Shown: positions 7,752 to 15,965, counted from the stretch's first letter. The stretch is DNA of 64,000 bases from GCA-2705995 sp048267965 (GCA_048267965.1 JBLWWK010000001.1:620001-684000), one strand, 5' to 3'. Numbers and translations: made by a program. Notes: generated by a model not told the origin, from the letters alone.

Positions 7752-9440
7752 CTAAAATCGAGTTATATCACGAGGGATTTTCTTGAAGATGATGTTCTTC
7801 TTAGCCATAAACTCTTTCGGCAATAGGCAATTGTCTGCATAAATGATGTATTGTTCGCCTTTGGTTTTTATAAGCTGTAAAGCATCAAAGTCAAGTGTTG
7901 TAAGCTGATCGTTTTCATAAATAAAATAGTAGACCGTACCGTCTTTCTTCCCTAAAAAATATTGATGATTGTCGATTTCAGATTTTTGATTGTCAGAATC
8001 CACAATCTCTAATCCCAATTCTTCAATCCCAAAATCATAAATCGAAGTGCGTGTTTCAGAAAACCAAATGTATTCTCTGATTTTTGCCAAGCCGACTGCT
8101 TCGTTCAAGTTTTCGTTTTCGTCAAAGAGTGGTAAGCCGAGTTCGTAATAATCGAATGCTCCGCCTGTGCCTTCTACCGCTTTTTTGCCTTCTCCATAGC
8201 CTTTGGCAACACGTTTTACTCTTTCTGCCGTAATATCATTGGCATAATCTTCCATTTCTACCAAAATAAATTTACGATTGCCACCGTCTTGTTTGTTCAA
8301 GTTTAAAACTGCATGAGCTGTGGTGCCGGAACCTGCAAATGAATCGAGGATGATAGAGTTTTTGTCGGAAGCTATTTGCAAAACTCTTTCGATTAATCTT
8401 GGTGGTTTAGGTGTATCAAAAGGAAAACTTCCGTCATCAATAACTTCTTTTAATATTTTTTTTGCTTTTTGATTATCGTCAACTTCATCTCGTAGCCAAA
8501 GTGTCACCGGAACAGTTCCTTGCTGTACATCAGATAAAAAACGTTTATATCGAGGAACATTGTCACCCTTAGCTCCAAACCAAATTCGATTATCTTCAAT
8601 TAATTCTTCAAATTTTTTATTAGAAAATCGCCAACAATAACCATTTGGTGGGTTAATCAATTTACCTGACGGGGTTTTAATTGTGTAATCATTTGCTTCA
8701 GAATATGTTTTTACCGAGACGTCTCCAGAAGTCCAAGGTCCTCGCCAATCATTATCGGGATTTTTATACCTTTTATTCTGAGCTTCTGTTCTTGGAAGTA
8801 AATTTCTTTCCCAATTATCTTTCGATTTGGTATAGCACAAAACAAAATCGTGCATATCAGAGAGGTAACGTGCATCATTTTGAGGACTAAATTTTTTCTG
8901 CCAAATAATATTATTTATAAAATTTCTGACTCCAAAAATCTCATCACACATCAATTTCAGATTGGCTTGTTCATTATCATCAATCGAAATAAAAATAGCT
9001 CCATCGTCTGCCAATAATTTATGCAAGAGTTTTAGCCGTGGATACATCATACACAACCACTTGTCGTGGCGGGTAAGGTCTTCGCCATCTTTGCCTACCA
9101 CTTCTCCTAACCATTTCTTGATTTTAGGGTGGTTCACATTATCGTTATACACCCAACCTTCATTTCCTGTGTTATAAGGTGGGTCTATGTAAATGCACTT
9201 TATTTTTCCTTCGTATTCGGGTAATAGGCTTTTGAGTGCTTCAAGGTTGTCTCCGTGTATGATTTTGTTTCCACTTTTTACAGATTGATGATTTTTGATT
9301 GATGATTTTTGATTTTTAGAATCAGAAACCTGAACTCCCAATTCCGCATCAAAGTGGTATTTATGTTCCAATACTCTGTATGGTACATCTTGGTGGTGGT
9401 TCACCACCTTGTCTTTTCCTATCCAATGGAGAGTTGGCAT
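7752..9440 (-). CDS. mod: Type III DNA methyltransferase, Mod subunit (N6-adenine)
   Basis: This is a beta-class DNA adenine methyltransferase of 562 residues. The catalytic motif DPPYNTG is at 86-92, and the AdoMet-binding motif DSFAGSGTT is at 366-374, so motif IV precedes motif I as expected for the class. Mod alone gives protective methylation and supplies target recognition (the central ~150-340 region) to Res. Two stretches, about 39-56 (SDSKNQKSSIKNHQSVKSG) and near the C-terminal end (DSDNQKSEIDNHQ), are translated small DNA repeats inserted in frame outside the motifs. Start is ATG at 9440. Confidence 0.95.
   Translation of the reverse strand: MPTLHWIGKDKVVNHHQDVPYRVLEHKYHFDAELGVQVSDSKNQKSSIKNHQSVKSGNKIIHGDNLEALKSLLPEYEGKIKCIYIDPPYNTGNEGWVYNDNVNHPKIKKWLGEVVGKDGEDLTRHDKWLCMMYPRLKLLHKLLADDGAIFISIDDNEQANLKLMCDEIFGVRNFINNIIWQKKFSPQNDARYLSDMHDFVLCYTKSKDNWERNLLPRTEAQNKRYKNPDNDWRGPWTSGDVSVKTYSEANDYTIKTPSGKLINPPNGYCWRFSNKKFEELIEDNRIWFGAKGDNVPRYKRFLSDVQQGTVPVTLWLRDEVDDNQKAKKILKEVIDDGSFPFDTPKPPRLIERVLQIASDKNSIILDSFAGSGTTAHAVLNLNKQDGGNRKFILVEMEDYANDITAERVKRVAKGYGEGKKAVEGTGGAFDYYELGLPLFDENENLNEAVGLAKIREYIWFSETRTSIYDFGIEELGLEIVDSDNQKSEIDNHQYFLGKKDGTVYYFIYENDQLTTLDFDALQLIKTKGEQYIIYADNCLLPKEFMAKKNIIFKKIPRDITRF
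7963..8006. repeat. In-frame ATGATT/GATTTTTGATT repeat in mod, copy near the 3' end
   Basis: The plus strand reads TTGATGATTGTCGATTTCAG followed by ATTTTTGATTGTCAGAATC. It adds about 13 residues of the DSDNQKSEIDNHQ type to Mod. Related copies lie at 7321-7352, 7411-7473, 9287-9335 and in gene borders at 5930-5960, 7729-7756 and 9453-9525. Confidence 0.6.
9287..9335. repeat. In-frame GATTGATGATTTTT repeat in mod, copy near the 5' end
   Basis: GATTGATGATTTTT occurs twice in tandem here, followed by GATTTTTAGAATCAG. It encodes the NQKSSIKNHQS stretch of Mod. It belongs to the same family as the copies in the S23-like gene at 7411-7473. Confidence 0.65.
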
Positions 9441-9522
9441 ATCTTTCTTAATTATGGGTAATGAATTTTGAATGATGAACAGTTAGTGAGGCAATCCACA
9501 AATCATCATTCTGAATTCAATA

Positions 9523-9717
9523 TTATTTTTTGTTAGAGATAATCAATTCTTTCACGTCCACATCTAAAATTTCCGCTATTTCCATCAAGGTTTCCAAGCG
9601 AGGTTGTTGTCGGTTTTGAGCATAGGCATTTACCATATTGTAGCTTTTACCGAGCTTCTCAGCCAACCAAGTTTGCTTTATTCCTTTTTCTTCCAACACT
9701 TCCTTAATTCTATTCAT
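9523..9717 (-). CDS. XRE-family HTH regulator, likely controller of the type III operon
   Basis: This 64-residue Cro/CI-type helix-turn-helix protein (KGIKQTWLAEKLGKSYNMVNAY...QPRLETLMEIAEILDV) is a single domain. It lies 82 bp upstream of mod on the same strand and is probably first in the operon. Small XRE proteins in this position often act as controller proteins that time restriction versus methylation; that role is inferred here from position only. The intervening 82 bp hold copies of the ATGATT repeat. Confidence 0.88.
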   Translation of the reverse strand: MNRIKEVLEEKGIKQTWLAEKLGKSYNMVNAYAQNRQQPRLETLMEIAEILDVDVKELIISNKK

Positions 9718-10142
9718 TGTAATTCGGTCTTGTTTATTTTCAAAGGTCTCATTGAATAGCTTCGCTTATTTTAGACGTTATTCAGCTACTAAAATAGTCA
9801 GTTTATTCTTGAGTATCTCAAAATACTGTGTGTAAAATGTGAATATTTTGTGTGCTGGTATTGAGATTAGGCAAACTTTTTTGCTACGGAGGCACAGGCC
9901 TGTAAATGTGTTTTAACGTTGGGTAGCCTTTTTTAAAATTGGAGGCAATTAGCTATGAAATTGAAAGAAAAGTCTCTGCTTTACACCAGTAATTAGCAAA
10001 TCGTAAGAGCTTTTAACTGCTTTTGAATTGGGGTTTCAACAAAACAGAAACCTTGCAAGAATGATTAAGTGATCCCCGAACTTAAATTCGCTGGTAACTT
10101 TCGCAAGAAGGGCAAAACAAAAGTGAGAAAGAACCCTTTGTT
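9718..10142. other. Intergenic stretch between divergent xre and araC-like genes
   Basis: This 425-bp stretch must hold the divergent promoters for island 1 and the AraC-like gene. A perfect 10-bp palindrome, ACAGGCCTGT, lies at 9894-9903. I see no gene, no attachment-site repeat and no tRNA that would mark the island border. Confidence 0.5.
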
Positions 10143-10160
10143 TTGTTCAAATTTAGCAAG

Positions 10161-11081
10161 ATGAAATCCCCACAAACGCATATAGAAGCCAATTATGTTC
10201 AGCGAATCAATGGTGTTTTTCAATTTATAGAGGCCCACTTGCACGAAGAGCTAAATCTCGAAATAGTGGCTCATCAGGCTCATTTTTCTGCCTATCATTT
10301 TCACCGAATTTTTAAAACCATTGTTGGTGAAACCCTTAACGAATACATTACTAGGCAACGCATAGAGCATGCGGCCATTCGTCTAATGCACCACGAAGAA
10401 GTACAAATTGGTGATGTGGCTCATACTGCGGGGTTTAGCAGTAATGCCGTTTTTACCCGCGCATTTAAACGGCATTTTGGTATGAGCCCAACGCATTACA
10501 GAAACCACTATTTTATAAATAGCAAGCAAGGCAAAACGAATAGCAATTTTGGCAAAATAGATGCTGAAACCAACCAGTATGTTCGCAATCTAAATCAACT
10601 TAAAAATTGGATTGATATGAATGTAAAAGCAGAAGAAAAAGTAATGCCAGCTATGAAATTGGCGTATGTTACTTGCATGGGAGTAGAACAAGTAAGTTCG
10701 GCATTTGATCGACTTATGAATTGGGCAGGCCCAAAAGGTTTGCTAAAGGCTCCTGATTTAAAAATGGCTACTGTTTATCACGATAGTTTTAAAACTACAC
10801 CGCCAGAAAAGGTGAGAATGAGTGCGGGTTTACTGCTCGATAAAAAGGTGGAAACAGCTGGTGAAATTAGCTATGTGGAACGCGATGCTGAAAAGTGCTT
10901 GGTAGGGCGTTTCGAAATAAAAGTTGAAGATTTTGAAAAAGCGTGGACAGGCATGTTTATTTGGATGAACGAACAGGGTTACTCAAAAGCAGATTCTACG
11001 CCTTATGAGGTGTATCACAACGATTATAAACAACACCCAGAGCAAAAGTTTATTCTCGATATCTGCATTCCAGTGAAGTAG
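10161..11081 (+). CDS. AraC-family regulator with GyrI-like ligand-binding domain
   Basis: About 306 residues if the start is ATG at 10161 (the frame could start at 10143). The N-terminal ~105 residues hold the two AraC helix-turn-helix motifs (LNLEIVAHQAHFSAYHFHRIFK and the IGDVAHTAGFSSNAVFTRAFKRHFG region). The C-terminal ~150 residues resemble the GyrI/BmrR effector-binding fold, ending PEQKFILDICIPVK. Such proteins (Rob/SoxS/MarA-like with GyrI tail) activate drug or stress genes after binding a hydrophobic ligand. It is monocistronic, followed by a strong terminator. The target genes are unknown. Confidence 0.9.
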   Translation: MKSPQTHIEANYVQRINGVFQFIEAHLHEELNLEIVAHQAHFSAYHFHRIFKTIVGETLNEYITRQRIEHAAIRLMHHEEVQIGDVAHTAGFSSNAVFTRAFKRHFGMSPTHYRNHYFINSKQGKTNSNFGKIDAETNQYVRNLNQLKNWIDMNVKAEEKVMPAMKLAYVTCMGVEQVSSAFDRLMNWAGPKGLLKAPDLKMATVYHDSFKTTPPEKVRMSAGLLLDKKVETAGEISYVERDAEKCLVGRFEIKVEDFEKAWTGMFIWMNEQGYSKADSTPYEVYHNDYKQHPEQKFILDICIPVK

Positions 11082-11086
11082 ATTTC

Positions 11087-11112
11087 AAAAAAGAGGAGGT
11101 ATCCTCTTTTTT
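11087..11112. terminator. Intrinsic terminator after the AraC/GyrI gene
   Basis: The stem AAAAAAGAGGA / TCCTCTTTTTT (11 bp) has a GGTA loop and further T residues. It starts 6 bp after the stop codon. Confidence 0.92.
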
Positions 11113-11125
11113 TTGCTTCAACTAT

Positions 11126-11171
11126 GTAACTGGTTACGTATTAAAAAAAAAACATTTGCGTAACCAGTTAC
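11126..11171. promoter_or_regulatory. Paired palindromes upstream of marR-like gene (likely operators)
   Basis: GTAACTGGTTAC (11126-11137) and its reverse complement GTAACCAGTTAC (11160-11171) are 34 bp apart centre to centre. Each is a near palindrome with GTAAC/GTTAC half-sites. The second ends 6 bp before the ATG of the MarR-type gene. This is the classic position for MarR autorepression sites. Confidence 0.8.
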
Positions 11172-11177
11172 GTTAAT

Positions 11178-11660
11178 ATGGAAGAAGATTTTATAAAAAC
11201 CCTTCAGTTTACCGGTTTTACTGCTCGTGTTAAACGGCTGAGTGATCAGCTGTTGTACAGCGCTAGAGCATTGTATGCCGATAGTGAAACAGAAATAGAG
11301 CCCAATTGGCACCTCGTTTTTTTATTGCTAAAAGAAGAAAAGGCGTTAACCGTTACCGAGATTGGCCAACGATTAGGATTTTCACATCCTGCGGTGATAA
11401 AAATTACCAAAAAGATGGAATTGTGCCAATACATTACCCGAGTAACTCACCCAGCAGATAGCCGAAAGCAATTGCTGCAATTATCTACCAAAGGCCAAGA
11501 AGAATTGCCAGAGCTAGAAGCGTATTGGCATCAAATTCAAGAAACCATTCAAGAAGTGGTGAGTCAAGATTTTTTAGACCAATTAGAAGAAATAGAAAAC
11601 AAACTACAAACAAAAGATTTGTATCAGCGATACAAAGATCACGAAACTAATAATGAGTAA
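11178..11660 (+). CDS. MarR-family transcriptional regulator
   Basis: The 160-residue protein has the winged helix-turn-helix of MarR proteins: KALTVTEIGQRLGFSHPAVIKITKKMELCQYITR, then the wing HPADSRKQLLQLSTKGQEEL, then a C-terminal dimerisation helix. The ATG at 11178 lies 6 bp after a palindromic site, so autoregulation is likely. It overlaps the downstream GNAT gene by 8 bp (ATG at 11653 inside its end), a common MarR-GNAT pairing. The effector is unknown. Confidence 0.93.
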   Translation: MEEDFIKTLQFTGFTARVKRLSDQLLYSARALYADSETEIEPNWHLVFLLLKEEKALTVTEIGQRLGFSHPAVIKITKKMELCQYITRVTHPADSRKQLLQLSTKGQEELPELEAYWHQIQETIQEVVSQDFLDQLEEIENKLQTKDLYQRYKDHETNNE

Positions 11661-12123
11661 GATGAAGGTTGAGATTATCGATTTTCAAGAAAAGCATGCA
11701 GAAGCATTTGCTCAATTAAATTTTGAGTGGCTAGATACGTATTTCTACATAGAAGATTACGATCGGGAGGTGCTTACCCAGCCTAAAAAATATATTCTCG
11801 ATAAAGGGGGCAAAATATTTATGGCCACTGTGCAAGGGGAACCGGTAGGAACCGTTGCCCTTATCTACAGAGAACCTGGAGTATTCGAATTGTCTAAAAT
11901 GGCGGTGTCACCAAAGTTTCAAGGCTTACGAATAGGTCAAAAAATGATGTATTTCTGCATCCATCAAGCAGCAGAAATGGGATTAGCTAAATTATTTCTC
12001 GATTCAAATACTCGATTAAAACCAGCCATATCTCTTTATAAAAAGGTAGGATTCAGAGAGATTCCGGTTCCTACCGATACGCCTTACGAACGCTGCAATA
12101 TTCGAATGGAACTCAAAATTTAA
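11653..12123 (+). CDS. GNAT-family N-acetyltransferase
   Basis: The 156-residue protein has the GNAT acetyl-CoA signature: FELSKMAVSPKFQGLRIGQKMM (motif A, R/Q-x-x-G-x-G/A form) and the C-terminal FLDSNTRLKPAISLYKKVGF (motif B). It probably acetylates an amine on a small molecule or a protein. It is second in a MarR-GNAT-membrane-protein operon, overlaps marR by 8 bp and shares a TAATG junction with the next gene. It carries two in-frame copies of the GGTTCCTACC-type 10-mer. Confidence 0.92.
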   Translation: MSKMKVEIIDFQEKHAEAFAQLNFEWLDTYFYIEDYDREVLTQPKKYILDKGGKIFMATVQGEPVGTVALIYREPGVFELSKMAVSPKFQGLRIGQKMMYFCIHQAAEMGLAKLFLDSNTRLKPAISLYKKVGFREIPVPTDTPYERCNIRMELKI

Positions 12124-12326
12124 TGTACGATTTTTTGGGGTATACCGCTCTATCTATTTCGGTATTTGCGTTATCGCGAAAAGAGGTAAAACACATGCGG
12201 CAATGGCATTTTCTATCGAGCTTTATTTATGTGTTTTATGGGCTGTTTATTGCGGCTTATCCCGTTGTGGTAGGAGCCGGATTTTACTGCCTAATTCACG
12301 CTTGGTTTTTATTGAAAAAGCCCTAG
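12123..12326 (+). CDS. Small two- to three-helix membrane protein, unknown function
   Basis: This 67-residue hydrophobic protein starts at an ATG overlapping the GNAT stop (TAATG), so translation is coupled. There are three likely membrane segments: LGYTALSISVFALS, FLSSFIYVFYGLFIAA and VVVGAGFYCLIHAWFLL. It resembles YgjV-type short inner-membrane proteins in pattern only. No function can be assigned. Confidence 0.75.
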   Translation: MYDFLGYTALSISVFALSRKEVKHMRQWHFLSSFIYVFYGLFIAAYPVVVGAGFYCLIHAWFLLKKP

Positions 12327-12362
12327 TTATTTACGGTTAATGTTGATTTAGTATCCATAAAA

Positions 12363-12845
12363 ATGATCATACGAGAAGCAACTCCCCACGATGTAGACGG
12401 CATTTAGGAAATTTTTGAAGGCGTTATTAAACAGGCAGATACGTATGTTTTTTCGCCTGAAACACCGCGCACCGATTTAGAAAAACACTGGTTGGCGAGC
12501 TACATGCACACTTTTGTGGCAGAGCATGAGGGCAAAATTGTAGGAACCTACATTTTAAAGCCTAATCAAATTGATTTAGGAAGTCATATAGCCAACGGCA
12601 GTTATATGGTTCATCCAGAAGCTCAAGGGTTAGGAATTGGAAAAAAAATGGGCGAACATTCTTTGTTAAAAGCCAAAGAATTGGGCTTTGTTGGCATGCA
12701 ATTCAACATAGTGGTCAGCACCAACCAAGCAGCTGTTAGGTTGTGGAAAAAACTAGGTTTTACAATTGTAGGAACCACTCCCCAAGGCTTTTTGCTAAAA
12801 AATATTGGGTATGTTGATACCTACATTATGTATCGCGCTTTGTAA
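12363..12845 (+). pseudogene. GNAT acetyltransferase gene interrupted by an in-frame TAG at codon 15
   Basis: From ATG 12363 the frame reads MIIREATPHDVDGI, then TAG (12405-12407), then continues without another stop to 12845 (EIFEGVIKQADTYVFSPETPRTDLEKHW...). Related acetyltransferases usually have Trp in DAxAIWEIF at this place, so TGG to TAG is the simplest explanation. The rest is a complete GNAT domain with motif A (HPEAQGLGIGKKMGEH) and motif B (STNQAAVRLWKKLGF). Restart at a later ATG (12504) would remove the first strand and helix. It is either a recent nonsense mutation, a sequencing error, or readthrough. Confidence 0.8.
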
Positions 12846-13962
12846 ACCGATCTCGCCATTTTGTGGTGGGAATTTCAAAGAATTTATAAATCAAAATGGA
12901 TAATAAGATGGAAATTACCCAAAACGATAGGTAGCGTGTATACAAAAATAACGACCAACTATGCTGTGCAATAGGTTGCCAGTCAATAGAATGGATAATC
13001 CATTTTTGAACCAACGTGAAATTTACGAGGTAAAGCGAATACGAAATCAAGCTGGTTTTGGTAAGTAGAGAATACACCCAGCCTTTTCCGCTTCGAATAG
13101 ATTGCATGTAAGGCAGCACCAAAACGGTTGCTAAGCTGGTAACTGAAAACGAAAAAACCGATTTGTAAATTCCGAAATCGGGTTCGAACAATAATTCAAG
13201 TTTCATCAACCCAAAAAGAGCGATTCCTGCCCAAAGGCAAGTTGTTTTGTATTTCTGCCAAAAAGCAGTGTGAAAACAAAATGCGTACGCGCCCAAAACG
13301 CCATACATCAAACTATCTAACCGCGTAATAACTTGTTTGCGAAAGAGAGAATCCCATAGTTGCGCATCTATAGTTGGTAACTGATTAAAACGGTACCATC
13401 GAAAGCAAGTAATACCAATTAATAAGCTAATAGCTAGCAGTTTAAGCGCCTTTATCTTGTTGGATTTTAACCCGCGTACAAGTGCAAAAGTGAAGAGCGG
13501 AATGAGTAAATAAAACCATTCTTCTATGCTCAAACTCCACGCTTCTGGAAAAAGCCACGGATGTTCGTAAAACAAGTTTTGCGCAAATAGAAAATAGGCA
13601 GAGACCTCGTTGATTGAAAACTCTGATTGAAAAAGTAAGTTGAGCGAGATGAGCACCAATAGAATTAAGAAATAGTTGGGGAGCGTTCTCATCCATCTTC
13701 GAATCCAAAAGTGCCGAACCGATTTCCAATTAAAACCATCTTTCGACAAGATTTTAATGAAAATCTGGCCAATTAAAAAACCGCTCAACACAAAGAAAAT
13801 ACTCACCCCATCGAGCGTAAACCATTCATGATATTGATAAGCTTCGAACGGAGCTAGGTAACTTCCGTGAGCAATCATTACAAAAAGAATGGCCCATGCG
13901 CGCACAATGTCTAAACCGTACACCCGATTTTGATTAACAGCTATTTTAAGCAGATTTTTCAA
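12826..13962 (-). CDS. Acyltransferase 3 family membrane protein (OafA/YrhL-like)
   Basis: The 378-residue polytopic protein has about ten hydrophobic segments. The N-terminal family signature is DIVRAWAILFVMIAHGSYLAPF (Arg and His are the expected catalytic region), followed by FTLDGVSIFFVLSGFLIGQIF and RFWIRRWMRTLPNYF-type basic motif (RHFWIRRWMRTLPNYFL). Members O-acylate cell-surface sugars. Its 3' end overlaps that of the broken GNAT gene by 20 bp, convergently. Confidence 0.9.
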   Translation of the reverse strand: MKNLLKIAVNQNRVYGLDIVRAWAILFVMIAHGSYLAPFEAYQYHEWFTLDGVSIFFVLSGFLIGQIFIKILSKDGFNWKSVRHFWIRRWMRTLPNYFLILLVLISLNLLFQSEFSINEVSAYFLFAQNLFYEHPWLFPEAWSLSIEEWFYLLIPLFTFALVRGLKSNKIKALKLLAISLLIGITCFRWYRFNQLPTIDAQLWDSLFRKQVITRLDSLMYGVLGAYAFCFHTAFWQKYKTTCLWAGIALFGLMKLELLFEPDFGIYKSVFSFSVTSLATVLVLPYMQSIRSGKGWVYSLLTKTSLISYSLYLVNFTLVQKWIIHSIDWQPIAQHSWSLFLYTRYLSFWVISILLSILIYKFFEIPTTKWRDRFTKRDT

Positions 13963-14340
13963 GTAAAATGTTTGAGGTTAAAACGGAACAAAGTAGAAGT
14001 TTTGGGCTTAACCGCCAATAAAATACTTAGCGGTATTCGCTCTGTTTTTATCAATTCAGTTTGAATAGTTGCTTGTTTCTTCTGTCAACGAGACAAAGAA
14101 ATTGGTCAATAATGGAAAAAGTGTTTCAGAAAACATTCCTAATCGACTTGAAGAATAGATTTACCAAGGGAGGCAAGTTTTAATTTCGAATTGCCTTTTG
14201 TTCTTCTTAATGATTGTTGCCCGCAACCTAAAAACCAAGATATTGCCACTTTAGCATCAAATGGCTGAAGTGGTGCGTTATACAAACATCCTTTACAGCG
14301 TTATAGAATCATTGTTTACACTTTTAGCTTGCAGTTTACG
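13963..14340. other. Intergenic stretch, 378 bp, little visible
   Basis: It lies between the acyltransferase start and the end of the uracil-DNA glycosylase gene. A weak hairpin, AGGCAA...TTGCCT, followed by TTTTG (about 14173-14199) could be a terminator for plus-strand reading, but no gene precedes it. Nothing else is recognised. Confidence 0.4.
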
Positions 14341-14913
14341 CTAAATGTACGGTTGTATGCGTTGTTGTAAGTTGGGTAAAACTTCTTTTTCGAACCACGG
14401 ATTTTTCTTGAGCCAGATATTGTTTCTGGGCGATGGATGCGGAAGTGGAAAGAAGTTAGGGCCATAACTTTCAGCGTGCCTCACCGTTTCGGTAAGGTTT
14501 TTCTTGCGAGTATTTTTCAAATAATACGCCTGTGCATAACTGCCAATAAGCAAAGTGATTTCTATGTGTTTAAGTTGCTCAATTAAAGCGCCATGCCATT
14601 GTTCTGCACATTCTTTACGAGGGGGTAAATCGCCTGATTTTCCAGTTCCGGGGTAGCAAAAACCCATAGGCACAATGGCGAATACATCGGGGTTGTAAAA
14701 TTGCTCTTTATCAACTTGTAGCCACTGCCTTAATCGGTCGCCACTTGGGTCGTTCCAAGGAATTCCAGAGGTGTGTACACGAATTCCGGGAGCTTGCCCC
14801 ACCACCAAAATTTTGCTTTTTTCGGCAGCCATCAAAACAGGGCGAGCGCCCAATGGCAACTGCTTTTCGCACAACGTGCAAGCCCTTATTTTTTGTAAGA
14901 GTAAATCGATCAA
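14341..14913 (-). CDS. Uracil-DNA glycosylase superfamily protein (Fe-S type, family 4/5-like)
   Basis: It removes uracil or damaged bases from DNA. The motif I-like GQAPG, and HPSPRNN near the C-terminus, match the superfamily. Four cysteines are arranged C-x2-C (ACTLCEKQ) and C-x15-C (GFCYPGTGKSGDLPPRKEC), as expected for the [4Fe-4S] cluster of family 4/5 enzymes. The open frame extends to 15024, but that extension translates the 34-bp inverted repeat at 14965-14998 and overlaps the SDR gene. I therefore prefer the TTG at 14913 (giving MIDLLLQKIRACTLC); this start is uncertain. Confidence 0.82.
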   Translation of the reverse strand: MIDLLLQKIRACTLCEKQLPLGARPVLMAAEKSKILVVGQAPGIRVHTSGIPWNDPSGDRLRQWLQVDKEQFYNPDVFAIVPMGFCYPGTGKSGDLPPRKECAEQWHGALIEQLKHIEITLLIGSYAQAYYLKNTRKKNLTETVRHAESYGPNFFPLPHPSPRNNIWLKKNPWFEKEVLPNLQQRIQPYI

Positions 14914-14964
14914 AATGACGTTTTTAATGCCATTCGAAGGTATTGATTCCTCGTAAAACAAAAT

Positions 14965-14998
14965 TCTCGGTAGGAACCGATTTCGGTTCCTACCGAGA
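14965..14998. repeat. Perfect 16-bp inverted repeat made of two GGTTCCTACC motif copies
   Basis: TCTCGGTAGGAACCGA, then a TT loop, then TCGGTTCCTACCGAGA. All 16 arm bases pair. It lies between the end of the SDR gene and the likely start of the glycosylase gene. It has no T-run, so it is not a standard terminator. It is the best-formed copy of the dispersed motif in this window. Confidence 0.9.
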
Positions 14999-15004
14999 TA
15001 GAAA

Positions 15005-15904
15005 TTAACGAGAAAACGTAACATTGGTCACCTTTTCAGATAATTTCCAGAGTTGCTCAGCTGCGGCTTTATCGCGTGCACGCTGGCTAATGCTGGCCAG
15101 AGTAGGGTAGCCGCATAGTCCGTATTCGGGGCCAAAATAATCGCAGGGTTTTACGCCAGAATCGGTGGCTGCTCTAAGGGCAGGCAAGGCACCTTTCCAA
15201 ACAGGTTGAGCCAATTTTTTGCTGAGCCAACCGCCAATGCCAATCGTTTGTTGACGTTCTGTGGCGCTTAATCCGGGGTGAGATCCTACCGAAATAGCCG
15301 TAGACGAGTGGGTTTCGAATAATTCTTGTAATGAGAACATAAACAGCAGGTTGGCCAACTTACTGTCGGCATACGATTGCACTCTGTGATACGGTCGTTG
15401 ATTCCAATTGATATCGTTAAAATCGATCTTGCCCGTCTTGTGGCCTCCACTGCTCATGGTGACCACACGAGAATGAGGAGTAGAAACGAGTAGCGAAAAA
15501 AGATGTCCTGTTAGTGCAAAATGACCAAAATGATTGGTGGCCATGTGCATTTCTAATCCAGATGCAGTCGATTGTTTTTCTTTTAAATTAACTACACCCG
15601 CGTTGTTGATGAGTAAATCTAATCGATTAAATCGAGAGCGATATTGAGCTGCAAATGCGGCTACAGATTCAAAGTTGGTAAGGTCTAATGGATGGGTAAG
15701 AAGTAAGGGGTTGGAGTTGATTTCGGCTTTGATTTTAGTAATGCTATCTTTCGTTTTTTCTACCGAACGACAAGCAATTACAACGGTAGCGTTTTTTCTA
15801 GCTAGTTCTAACGATATTTGAAATCCTAAACCTGCATTACCACCGGTTACAATGGCTACTTTTCCGGTTAAATCAGGTATAGAATGGGCGTTCCATGTCG
15901 ACAT
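15005..15904 (-). CDS. Short-chain dehydrogenase/reductase (retinol-dehydrogenase-like)
   Basis: This 299-residue NAD(P)-dependent oxidoreductase has the cofactor motif TGGNAGLG (residues 20-27), NNAG (100-103), the catalytic Ser151/152 region and Y178-x3-K182 (YADSK). Length and the C-terminal segment fit the extended retinol-dehydrogenase-like group. It follows the Crp/Fnr-type gene by 61 bp on the same strand, so it may be that regulator's target. The substrate is unknown. Confidence 0.92.
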   Translation of the reverse strand: MSTWNAHSIPDLTGKVAIVTGGNAGLGFQISLELARKNATVVIACRSVEKTKDSITKIKAEINSNPLLLTHPLDLTNFESVAAFAAQYRSRFNRLDLLINNAGVVNLKEKQSTASGLEMHMATNHFGHFALTGHLFSLLVSTPHSRVVTMSSGGHKTGKIDFNDINWNQRPYHRVQSYADSKLANLLFMFSLQELFETHSSTAISVGSHPGLSATERQQTIGIGGWLSKKLAQPVWKGALPALRAATDSGVKPCDYFGPEYGLCGYPTLASISQRARDKAAAEQLWKLSEKVTNVTFSR

Positions 15905-15965
15905 ATTTTCTTTTGGGCAAAGCTGCGAAGGTCAGAAATGTGAATTCTGAAACTAATTTCAGAAA

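Noticed and set aside
9718..10142. Island attachment site or tRNA beside defence island 1
   Set aside because: No tRNA, no integrase and no flanking direct repeat could be found by eye.
14914..15024. N-terminal extension of the uracil-DNA glycosylase
   Set aside because: It translates a dispersed inverted repeat and overlaps the SDR gene; family members start near the CxxC motif. An internal TTG start is preferred, with reservation.
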